From positions 216,568,022 through 216,632,021 of the forward strand of contig NC_133333.1 of the NCBI RefSeq assembly GCF_042186555.1: 64,000 nucleotides of DNA. Reading direction: 5' to 3'. Below, piece by piece: positions 54,848-64,000 of this stretch (the first letter of the stretch is position 1; every line of letters starts with the position of its first letter). The notes beneath the pieces were generated by a model that saw only the letters and a list, made by a program, of their open reading frames with translations, did not search any database and was not told the origin of the DNA. This stretch comes from Aquarana catesbeiana (lineage: Eukaryota; Chordata; Amphibia; Anura; Ranidae). Both the position numbers and the translations under genes were made by a program.

Positions 54848-55336
54848 GAACCTCGGATTGCGAGTAACGCGGTTATCGAGCGTTTTGCAATACGAGCACT
54901 GTATTTTTAAAAATCGTAACTCGGTCTGCGAGTGTTGTCTCGCAAAACGAACACGAACACAAAGCAGTGTGCAGTACCACTTTTGGCCTGAGGTGGGGGG
55001 CGCCAGACCCGAGCAGAGATGAACGTCATGTTCCAAAATGTACGTAAAGGCCCAAGTACAGTACGGCTGACCTCTGCAAATCTCGGGTAGGAAGTCTTTC
55101 CGAGGTTTGCCGAGGTCAGCCAAAGTGTCCTCGGGCCTTTTCGGCCGTTTCTGAGGCTCTCCAGCGCCCCCTCCGCCTCTGGCCACATGCGGTATTGCAT
55201 CCCATTGAAGTCAATGCGGAACAAATTATTTTCGTTTCCATTGACTTCAATGGGAAAACTCGCTTTTATATGCGAGTACTTTGGATTACGAGCATACTCT
55301 TGGAATGGATTATGCTCGTAATCCGAGGTTCCACTG
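54843..55336. mobile_element. Tc1/mariner-type MITE
   Basis: 494 bp with termini TAGTGGAACCTCGGATTGCG and GTAATCCGAGGTTCCACTG. Allowing for one C-to-T change at the left end, this is an inverted repeat of more than 20 bp. It is flanked by TA (54841-54842 and 55337-55338). Further inverted motifs (TTGCAATACGAGCA and TGCTCGTAATCC) lie inside. The TA target indicates the Tc1/mariner superfamily. No transposase. Confidence 0.82.
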
Positions 55337-55613
55337 TATATATTATCCATTTAGAAATGCACTGTGGATGGCAATGTGGATGAAAAAAAAAATATATAAA
55401 ATGGGTGGAACTCCACTTTAAGCAGATTGATAAATTTGTAAACATTAGTATTAATTGTTTCACTTTGTACTTCGGGAGCATACAGCATTTATTTCTCTCC
55501 TTGCGCAGGTGACATTTTCCATTTTATATGGATATAATAGTTTTGTACAGATGTACAAGCTCCTCTCCTGTACTGAAATGCCTTACTGCCTGATTTTACT
55601 GCACACTGTGAGC

Positions 55614-56620
55614 TAAACATGTCTGGTTCATTTAGTTCCAAATTAATATTCGGACAAATTTTTCGTTATTCGGATACATCAGAATACCCGAATTACAATA
55701 TAAACAAATTTTACCGAATGCTCCGAATAACGTAAAGAAATTTGTCCGAGTTTTGGAAATTTGGACTGAAATTCGAATCAAATTTTACATTGAACTCCAG
55801 TCGAATTCTAACTACACATATAGCTGAAATCAAAGACTGTGTGTGTTATTAGAGTACCATTTCAATATAATGCTGTTTTTGTTAAAGGGGTTGTAAAGGT
55901 ATTTTTTTTTTTCTTTAAAAATAACAAACATGTTATACTTACCTTCACTGTGCAGCTCGTTCTGCACAGAGTGGCCCCGAACCTGCTTTTCTGGGGTCCC
56001 TCGGCGGCTGTCTCAGCTCCTCCCCGCAATAACTAACCACCTTAATGCAAGCTCCCTCGCATGGTGGTTTGTTATTGCGGGCGCGCTCCCGTGATACAGC
56101 CGGCGGCTATAGCCGCTCGCTGTATCACTCGCCCCCGACCCCGGCGCGCCGCGTCATTGCATGTGATTGACAGCAGCGCGAGCCAATGGCTGCGCTGCTT
56201 TCAATCCATCCACTATAGCCAATCAGCGACCAGGCTGATCGGCTGAATGGAGGTCGGGAACGAGCAGGCGAGTTTTTGAGGTGTCAGGTAAGTAAAACGG
56301 GGGGGCTGGGGGCGGCGGTATTATCAAAAGTTTTTTCACCTTAATGCATAGAATGCATTAAGGTGAAAAAATTTATACCTTTACAACCCCTTTAAGCCAA
56401 ATGTGATTTAAAGAGTCATTGTAATTATTTGATGAAGATTTTTCTTTTGTTTGTTCACTTTGCAGAACATTTCAAATCGAAAAAAATTTGTAAATTCAAA
56501 GAAAATTAGAAAATTCCGAATTCCGAATTGAACGAATCAACCGAATTGAACTAAACGAAATAACTAGATTAACAAATCAAAACGAAAAGGAAACAGATTT
56601 TTTCGTTGTGCACATGGCTA
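55614..56620. mobile_element. Non-autonomous hAT element containing a TTAA MITE
   Basis: Flanked by a perfect 8-bp duplication CTGTGAGC (55606-55613 and 56621-56628). Ends TAAACATGT and ACATGGCTA form a short inverted repeat. The interior is rich in ATTCGG/CCGAAT motifs. Without the MITE at 55886-56391 it is about 500 bp. No transposase. Confidence 0.78.
55886..56391 (+). mobile_element. TTAA MITE family B, copy 3
   Basis: 506 bp flanked by TTAA (55882-55885 and 56392-56395). Its 17-bp ends AGGGGTTGTAAAGGTAT and ATACCTTTACAACCCCT are perfect inverted repeats. Same internal palindromes as 41353-41858 and the same length. This is the cleanest TTAA element in the window. Confidence 0.9.
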
Positions 56621-57163
56621 CTGTGAGCCTCTCACAATGTGCATTAGAAGCTGCAGCAAGTCAGATAGAGCCCACTTCATTTCCTGGCTGGAGGACTTCC
56701 AGCATCATCTAACTCCTTCCCCTATAGCCTGACTCTCCCTGGCCCACCCCTTCCATTCATTGGATTTCAGTTCTTTTAATCATGGAGGCTCAGCATCACA
56801 AGTGGGTATTACCTAGGACAGTCTGCGTGCAAATACACCCTGCCCAGAAACTCCCACTCCTTCAGACTGACATCTAGCCAACAAGGCATTTTGATATTTG
56901 CATAACTTTTTCCCATTAGACCCCAGAGATCTTGAGAGGAGTAATGAGGCATTGTGCTGTCATGTTTTAAGGAAGCTATGTACAGCATCTGCCAGGCCCC
57001 TCCCATCCCTTATAATCTGCTTTCACTGCTTAGAGAACTACAGAGACCTAGTGATGACATCAGTAAGTAAGGTAATGGAAATCAAAAGCTTTATTTTAAA
57101 AATGTCATTAGCATTTTTATGGGGGGGAGGCAAAATATAAAACATATTAAACTTCAACTTTAA

Positions 57164-58020
57164 AGCAGAACTAAACCCACTGATTTAACAGTTGCTTTCA
57201 AGGCACGATGTGAATGAAAACTGTCACAGTTGCCAGGGTGCTTATTTTAGCGCTCAACCAAACTGTCAAGCCATCAAATCACTGGTGTCTTAAGGGGCTC
57301 ACTTTGGTCTGTGAAATCATATGACTTTACAATAAACAATACAAGCTCTTATTTTTTTAGATAAACATTTTAACACATAAAAGATCATAAACAGTTTACT
57401 GCAGATTTACCCGCTGCGGAGTTTTGCATAGTGTCAGCTACGCCTAAATGATTATATATCAGTAACAAAGAGCTTCTGTTTGTGGGGAGTAAATGACTGG
57501 CTGTATGACAAGGAAGAGTGCGGGTGCATTCTTTAAAGTGAGTGATTCAACAACTGACAACGTGCACTCCTCGCTAACATAAATTACTGAAGATTACTGA
57601 CTCTGATAATGTGAATGCAGAATGCGGTCATATGAACCTAATGACCCAGGAGAAGATAACTATCAGCATTTATATAGTGGTATCAGATTTATTTACATTA
57701 ACTCCCAGATTCACATATCTCCACAGTACTGTAGAGAGAACATAAACATAGAAGCAATCACATCAATCCCTGCAGCAAAGGAGCTAACAGTCTAATGTCC
57801 GCAGCCCAGTTATGCAAACATATAGGCTTATGTATGGTGAAAGCCACAATAATATTGGAGTGTGAGAGGTCCCCTGTAAATAAAAGGTCTCATATCTCTC
57901 AAGAAACATCACTCTTGTAATGGGGACCTGTCAGTGCCAGCACTCCATCTAAGAAGATGAATGCCTTGGTGCTCCATATAGAAACAGGTAGTAGAAGTAG
58001 GCACTAAAAGGGCTTCCACG
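57164..58020. other. Dispersed repeat start, then mostly unrecognised DNA
   Basis: AGCAGAACTAAACCCACTG after TTAA (57160-57163) looks like another TTAA-type start, but no right end is evident. 57650-57820 holds the third copy of the repeat seen at 36.4-36.9 kb. No gene found. Confidence 0.4.
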
Positions 58021-58790
58021 GAAGAACAAGGAGTATGGTATAGTAGCTTTATTGTACTGAGGTTTTGGCGAGTCACAGTCTGCCTTTCTCAAGGCCTTTA
58101 GAAAACTGGGCTATTAGTTATAAATAAAAATGGGTGCAGCGCTCAATATTGTGCAAACCACAAAACCAAATTTTAAGTATCCCTCCTAGTAATCATTCCA
58201 AACAAAAACATACACATTTCCATTCAACAATATGCAGTGATCATATGATAAACAAATATTTGTAGCAAAAAACTTTGTCAATAAAAAAAAAATATTCATT
58301 GCTGACAAAATATTTGTGATATCCAGTGTTTAAAAAAGCATAAGGTGTCCAACAAACCTATATATTTATATGTATAATATCCACAAAACATGTAAAAGTT
58401 AATCAATCTCCTGTGTTTTTATCCACAAAGCATGCTCTCCACCATTAAACCAGCATATTACTGTGGAACTATAAGACACCTCCTTGTCTGAGCTAAGTGG
58501 ATCCGCATGAAGCGAGCCAGCTGAACTGAGCAGATCGCCCCCCCCCCTCCCCCGCCTGAGCCTGAAAACACTCATCCTCAGCTTATTTCCACTCACCAAA
58601 TGCGAGCAGGTGAGTGGAAATTTTGAGGGCTTACAGAACACTATTACTGGCCCTACTTCCTGTATACCCTTCGGCATGCAATCCAAATACCGGAAATGAT
58701 GTGGCGGAACCTTCAGCCCCACCCAATGCATTTCGTCTTAGATTGATATCATCAGGATCTAGTAAGGAGTGTCAGTGCTTCTCATAGCAA
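58021..58790 (-). mobile_element. Penelope-like 3'-end fragments (two) on the minus strand
   Basis: 58060-58105 reads, on the minus strand, CTTGAGAAAGGC, then GCC and AAAACC, followed by AATAAAGC. 58722-58757 reads CCTGATGA, then GACGAAATGCATTGGG. The first lacks a clean GAAA. The second keeps both core halves, with ATGCAT in place of ACGCGT. Confidence 0.45.
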
Positions 58791-58997
58791 GCAATCTCTA
58801 TGTTCTTTGCTAGGATATATAAACATAGGAAAAAAATGTAATATATTGTAACGTATCTTAGTAGGGGTAGGGTTTTTCTGGCCATTTTCAAGGCTAATAG
58901 ACAGGCAATTGTTGAAAAAAATGCATAGGATGCTGTACACTGCATGGGAGACATGTACCACTACTATTCAGTGAGACTGGGGTCTTCTCATGCAGCT

Positions 58998-60260
58998 TAA
59001 CCACTTCAATACCGAGCACTTAGACACCTTCCCGCCCAGGCCAATTTTCAGCTTTCAGCGCTGTCGCAATTTGAATGACAATTGCGCGGTCATGCTACAC
59101 TGTACTCAAACAATTTTTTTATCATTTTGTTCCCACAAATAGAGATTTCTTTTGATGGTATTTGATCACCTCTGCGGTTTTTATTTTTTGCGCAACAAAT
59201 AAAAAAAGACAGAAAATTTTGAAAAAAAACAAGTTTTTCTTTTTTCTGTTAAAAATTTTTGTAAATAAGTACGTTTTATTCTTCACTGACGGGCACTGAT
59301 ATGGCTGCACTGACGGGCACTGATACGGCGGCACTGATGGGCACCGATGAGGTGGTACCAATGAGGTGGCACTGATGATGGGCACTGATAGGCGGCACTG
59401 ATGGGCACTGATAGGTGGCACTGATGGGCACTGATAGGTGGCACTGGTATGCGGCACTGATGGACACTCATAGGTGGCACCAATGGGCACTCATAGGCAG
59501 CACTGATGGGCACTCATAGGCGGCACTGATGGGTACTTATGGGTGGCACTGATGGGTACTTATGGGTGGAACTAATAGGTGGCACGGATGGGCACTGATG
59601 GGCACTGATAGGTGGGCACTGATGGGCACAGATGGGCACTGACAGGTGGCACCGATGGACACTGATGTTTGGCACTGATGACACTGATAGGTGGCACTGA
59701 TGCCCCTAAGGGTGGCATTGCTGGGCATCACTGCAATATAATGGTGCCAATCAGTGCCCATTTGTGGGCACTGACTGGCACAGATTGGGCACTGACTGGG
59801 CTCATGTGGATGGCCATGGGGTACATACCTGGCCATCCACATGTTGCCCCCTTCCCTGGTGGTCCTAGTGGCGATCCCTGGTGGTCCAGTGTGGTCATCT
59901 GAGGGGAGGCTGCGCTGATAAAGAATCAGCACAGACCCCCCCTGTCAGGAGAGCCGCCGATCGGCTCTCCTCTACTCGCGTCTGACAGACGCGAGTGAGG
60001 AAAAGCAGATCAACGGCTCTTCCTATTGACATCGTGATCAGCCGTGATTGGACACGGCTGATCACGTGGTAAAGAGCCTCCGCCAGAGGCTCTTTACCAA
60101 GATCGGTGGAGCGGTGTGTCAGACTGACACACCGTTCCACCGATCGCCGCGATGCGCGTCCCTGCGGGCGCGCGGCGGCATGTTATCCTGCTGGACATCA
60201 TATGATGCCCAGTCAGGAAAACTGAACCACCGCCCGGCCGTCATCTGCTATGGTAAAAAA
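58998..60260 (+). repeat. TTAACCACTT-family element with internal decamer array
   Basis: Starts TTAACCACTTCAATACC and shares GACAATTGCGC and CACAAATAGAG with the copies at 9311 and 15390. After the array come GC-rich palindromes (for example GAGCCTCCGCCAGAGGCTC, 60074-60092, and GGTGGAGCGGTGTGTCA...TGACACACCG). The right terminus is missing or diverged. Non-coding. Confidence 0.6.
59279..59712. repeat. Decamer minisatellite GGCACTGATG
   Basis: Roughly 40 units of GGCACTGATG with GGCACTGATAGGT variants. Minus-strand frames of SVPISA repeats are by-products. Confidence 0.92.
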
Positions 60261-60419
60261 AAATGTGTATTTATTTTAACATTTTTCAAAGAAGCATGCA
60301 AAGCATTGCAGCCGTGATCAGCACATCGTGGGTGCAATGTCAGGCTCCTACAGGATAGCTGTCTGCCTGTACCTTTGATGCCAGCAGACAGTTACTTAAG
60401 AACAGAAAGAGCAATGAAC

Positions 60420-60620
60420 TATGAGACAGAGCTTTGAGGAAGGGAGCTTGTCTCCCGAAACGCAGCACGTTTCCAATCGCAGAGATTTGTTATCCCCGAT
60501 ACTGAAGTTGTGAATTATATGCTTTTAATAATCTCATGTTTGTGAGCATGTCTTTGGCTTTTTTTCAATAAATACTAATTGGTGTTGAAGTGAATGCACT
60601 AGGCGTTTGCGCCCTCCTTT
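60420..60620 (+). mobile_element. Penelope-like 3'-end fragment
   Basis: TTTGAGGA, A, GGGAG, a 5-nt loop, CTCCC, GAAACGC (60433-60466), followed about 100 bp later by TCAATAAATACTAATTGG. Stem II is perfect here, but the TTGAGGA half and the stem III palindrome are altered. Confidence 0.5.
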
Positions 60621-61388
60621 TTGTATTTATAGTGATGTAAACCTGACCTGATCCTGATCAAAAACTGACCTGATCCTGATCAAAAACTGACCTGAAACGC
60701 TGAACAACTACTTTGTTAATTAGCTGTGAAAACGGAGCTTCAATTCGCACCGCTCATGTGTGAACCCAACCTTACCGTGGATGGTCAGTAACTCAACTAA
60801 GGGTGATGCTGCAATCCCAGGATACAGCCCCAGGACACAGCATCACAGCATACCAAGAGGTCCAAGATGTGGGACAGCCCCAGCAAATCCAGCACAGTTG
60901 ACACCTATGTAATTCAGATCAGCAGAAGTGTCATATATGGGTCATGTTCAATGTGCTATAAATATTGATCAACAGGTGACAATTATCTCCACACCCACTG
61001 CTAATCCAACACTTTATGAATTCCCAGGGACACAAGTAGAGAGGTATAATCAATTATGTGACTATTATATGTTACCTGCAGTTCTTCAACAGGTAGTTTT
61101 TATTATATATTGCTCTGCCATTATAAGTGTCTTTCTGCCCCTTCAGGTAGATAGGAACGTACCATTTTCCTCCAGAAAACTTCAAGTAGACTTGCATTTG
61201 ATGTATTTTTAATGTGAAGTGCAGCATGCTAGGTACAAAAGCTGATTTACTGAAGGAGTTACAGATGCAGTAAGTTTGTGCAGATTCAATTACCCAATCA
61301 TGTGCAGATGAAATAAGTATACAGGAATTTACTTTTTATATGATTAAATATTTAAAGTAAATATTCGCTCCTAAAGTAAATCAGTTTC
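60621..61388. other. Unrecognised DNA with a short tandem duplication
   Basis: GACCTGATCCTGATCAAAAACT is repeated twice at 60645-60694 (quoted in part as GACCTGATCCTGATC). Otherwise nothing. Confidence 0.4.
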
Positions 61389-61391
61389 TAA

Positions 61392-61837
61392 GGCCGCGTA
61401 CACACGGTCGGACTTTTTGACCGGACTTGTCCGACAGACTTTCCAGAGGACTTTCGACGGACTTTTGACGGACTTCCGATGGACTTTTTAACGAACGGAC
61501 TTGACTACACACGATCACACCAAAGTCTGACGGATTCGTACGCGATGACGAACACCGGACTAAAATAAGGAAGTTGATAGCCAGTAGCCAATAGCTGCCC
61601 TAGTGTTGGCTTTTGTCTGTCGGACTAGCATACAGACGAGCGGATTTCTGGGTCTGGCGGAGTTACGATGTAAAGATTTGAAGCATGTTCCAAATCTAAA
61701 GTCCATGAGATTTGCGACTGGAAAAGTCCGCTGAAGGTCCGGTGAAGCCCACACATGATCGGATTGGCCGCTGGATTCGGTCCGTCGGCGTCCGTTGGAT
61801 AAGTCCGGTCGAAAAGTCCGACTGTGTGTACGCTGCA
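61392..61837. mobile_element. PIF/Harbinger-type MITE, diverged relative
   Basis: 446 bp with a perfect TAA duplication (61389-61391 and 61838-61840). Ends GGCCGCGTACACACGGTCGG and ACTGTGTGTACGCTGCA keep the GTACACAC block of the other copies, but the interior (repeated GGACTT) is different. Confidence 0.75.
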
Positions 61838-61840
61838 TAA

Positions 61841-62796
61841 GTGTTATTACCTCTCCTGGAGATCACAGTACTCCCCCTGACAATGCCTTTATCTGCTTTT
61901 CTCTCCAGAAGGACAGCACCATCTTTGTCTCACCATCATGCATCTATTTTGTGACATGTCAAGAATTTTTGCAATTTTTTTATATCTAATAAAAGGTCCA
62001 CGTTAACCCTTTCGTTGCCACTGATGTGCTGCTTACGTTGGTGGCAGCAGCATATTTTCACACACATTCCCACATAGTGAACTGAAATCTAAATCTCCTC
62101 CAGCATCTTGCTTACCACTAGATGCCCAGCAGTTTCTTGTGGTCCTGCAGAAATACCTAGCAGCCATTACCCAGACCTGAACTCTGGGGGCTCTCTGGGA
62201 TGACACCTGTTCTTCCAACAACCTGAAGTGTAAGGCAAAGAACAAAGGAAGGCTATAAGAACACTGCTGAGAGGGAGCATTTGTGTATCTGGGATAGTGA
62301 CACGGGGTCAATTCACTGATATCGTGTATTTTCATTACCATGCAGAATCTACTCATTTTAAGAATCCAAATGTTTTTTTTTTACCACATTATATCTTTTA
62401 AGATTATTGATTCAGATTTTTCAATTAGAAGCAAATTCACAAAGATCACACAAATTATAGCCATCTTCAGAATGTGATCATTGTGAGGATCCTGCCAATC
62501 CTTTCCACCAGTCATGATCTACCTGCAATGGATAGGAAAGCACAGAGACCCAGTGATGGCACTGGATCTATAATAAAGTATGTAATTCAAATTTTAATTT
62601 ACATATTAATGAAGGGGAACAGGATGAACTAGGGAAGGCACAATATAAGCAGATGTAAACTTTAATGAGGAGATAAGCTGTCATCAAAGGTCATTTAAGG
62701 TAGTGATAAAATAATTTGTAAAACACAAGGTAAGATCCTTACTGCGATAAAATTAACTCTGACAGCCTTCTAAATTTACTTTTTAAATTACACAAA
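61841..62796. other. Intergenic DNA, nothing recognised
   Basis: No domain-bearing ORF or terminus found. Confidence 0.4.
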
Positions 62797-62963
62797 GGGG
62801 TTGATTTGCTAACACTGGAAAGTGCAAAATCTGGTGCAGCTCTGCATAGAAACCAAGGTTTTTTAGTCAAAGCTTATTTGAACAAGTTGAAGTTAGAAGC
62901 TGATTGGCTACCAAGCACAGATGGCCCAGATTTTGCACTCTCCAGTTTTAGTAAATTAACCCC
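62797..62963. mobile_element. Short foldback MITE, 167 bp
   Basis: The 37-nt terminal inverted repeats begin GGGGTTGATTTGCTAAC and end GTAAATTAACCCC, with about five mismatches. GTGCAAAATCTG and CAGATTTTGCAC pair in the arms. Non-coding. Confidence 0.75.
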
Positions 62964-63529
62964 AAAATCTTCCAGTAAGGCAACCAATCAGACCTAATGA
63001 GTTTTGAGCATTTTTGTTTCCTGTGGGTCGGGATTTCCCCTGTGAAATAGCTGGAGTAATTACTAAGGCAATGGCACTATTAGAATTGTTTGTGCGAGAT
63101 TAAGGCTCCATTCACACCTGAGCGTATCGATTTTTACAAACTTTTTAAAAGCGTTTTAGAAGCGTATTACAAGTGTTTTACAGCTTCAGGCATTTTTGTT
63201 TAGCAAATAGAAAGCACTGGGGGGGGGGGGGGGACAAAATTAGGGGTGGAGAGCTGCTATTTGAGCATTTTACAAGCATTTTTCTGCTCAGGTCAGGCAT
63301 TTCTATTGAAGTCTATGGGGCCAAAAATGCCTGTAATCTGCCAAAAAAGAAGCTCATGTACTTTTTTGAGCTTCAAGCATTTTGCTTTAAGCGACAGAAC
63401 GCTTATACGTGAACAGCGGCCATTGAAATGAATAGGATTTTGCGTGTTGGGCGTTTTGGAGCTTCAGAGGTGAGCGTTTTACAAGCTGAAAAAGACTCAG
63501 CTGTGAAAAACGCCTAAAGCAGGACTTTA
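62964..63529. repeat. Dispersed AT-rich repeat
   Basis: From about 63103 (AAGGCTCCATTCACACCTGAG) to 63520, with repeated GCGTTTTA/GCATTTT motifs and a G-run at 63219-63233. No right terminus defined. Confidence 0.4.
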
Positions 63530-63785
63530 GGCTGGGTTCAGACAGGAGCACGAAGCTGCTCACAGCAAGGGTCTGATGTGTCTCCATTCACTGTTTCAGA
63601 CCGAATTTTTGGCTGAATTCGGACCTGAAACGGACCGAAAGACGCACAGGACTCCTGTGCAATTTGCATCGGAGGCGCTTCGGAGATGTGTGAGCCGGCT
63701 CCACAGAGGGCCGGTCACAATCTCCTGCTATGTGAGTTGGATGCGGGGAAATCCGCATCCAATCCGCAATAGTGTGAACCCAGCC
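63530..63785. mobile_element. MITE with GGCTGGGTTCA termini
   Basis: 256 bp. Ends GGCTGGGTTCAGAC and AGTGTGAACCCAGCC are inverted. Flanks TTA (63527-63529) and TCA (63786-63788) are compatible with a mutated 3-bp duplication. Confidence 0.6.
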
Positions 63786-64000
63786 TCAGACATGAAAATG
63801 TTCATGAGATAAAATTAGTGAATTGTATTTTAGTGGTAATAATTACTTTTAATCTATATGGAAACTAATGTCCCACGGCCAGGCTCCATTGTATAATATC
63901 CTATAATGTTTCAGACACTGGGATCTGGAGTGGAGGTACTTAGGCAGCATTGCCAAGTGAGGAGCCTGGGAAAAAGCATGATGGTTGTGCATTCACTGTC

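Larger units (their letters stand above)
55537..57159 (+). repeat. TTAA family E, copy 2, with two nested insertions
   Basis: Matches 12950 onward (CTCCTCTCCTGTACTGAAAT and GGAAGCTATGTACAGCATCTG equivalents). It ends AACTTCAACT at TTAA (57160-57163) and is 5'-truncated. A hAT MITE (55614-56620) interrupts it. Confidence 0.65.

Noticed and set aside
59122..59932. CPSVPISA-type repetitive frames on the minus strand
   Set aside because: By-products of the GGCACTGATG decamer array.

Overview
The window looks like intergenic DNA from a large, repeat-dense amphibian genome. An anuran is likely, probably a true frog (Ranidae). This rests on the mix of element families, which I recognise from memory: AT-rich TTAA-flanked MITEs, TA-flanked Tc1/mariner ends, L2-type LINEs, a Penelope-like retroelement with long direct repeats, Ac-like hAT elements, and a tRNA-headed SINE with an L2-type tail. 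I found no host protein-coding exon, rRNA, functional tRNA or CRISPR array. Almost every long open frame is either a transposable-element protein or a stop-free tandem repeat.

Layout. 0.4-9.8 kb: MITEs, a SINE and non-autonomous hAT/TTAA elements, with clear nesting at 1.39-2.12 kb. 9.8-15.2 kb: a 17/18-bp minisatellite, two Tc1-like ends back to back on a TA microsatellite, TTAA MITEs, and a decamer array. 15.4-17.06 kb: a long AT-rich repeat with TTTAACCACTT termini. 17.06-22.09 kb: a decayed hAT copy broken by a PIF/Harbinger-type MITE and a 2.9-kb L2 LINE. 22.3-24.6 kb: an L1/Tx1-like remnant and two kinds of degenerate tandem repeat. 26.68-33.74 kb: a complete 7.07-kb hAT element with an 8-bp target duplication, Ac-like termini, an intact 1105-codon BED-finger transposase and three internal tandem arrays. 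34-41 kb: dispersed repeats and some apparently unique DNA. 41.2-45.4 kb: an L2 remnant broken by two adjoining TTAA elements and by a 1.44-kb non-autonomous hAT. 46.0-53.7 kb: a 7.7-kb Penelope-like element with about 1.55-kb direct repeats, an ORF1, and an RT plus GIY-YIG ORF2. 53.7-64 kb: a long foldback, a TA-flanked MITE, a three-level nest, a decamer array and further MITEs.

How the parts relate. The 7-kb hAT could supply transposase to related termini. L2 LINEs (18.7 kb, 41.2 kb) share their 3' end with the SINE at 3.7 kb and are its probable mobilisers. No piggyBac- or Harbinger-type transposase is in the window, so the many TTAA and TWA MITEs must have been moved from elsewhere.

The most unusual features are these. 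The Penelope-like element has a canonical U UUU UUA heptamer at the join of two overlapping frames. It and several dispersed fragments carry a hammerhead-ribozyme-like motif. The hAT has CGAAC-rich ends and two perfect CCAAT-bearing palindromes. TTAA elements are stacked head to tail at single target sites. These are offered as hypotheses read from sequence, not as demonstrated systems.
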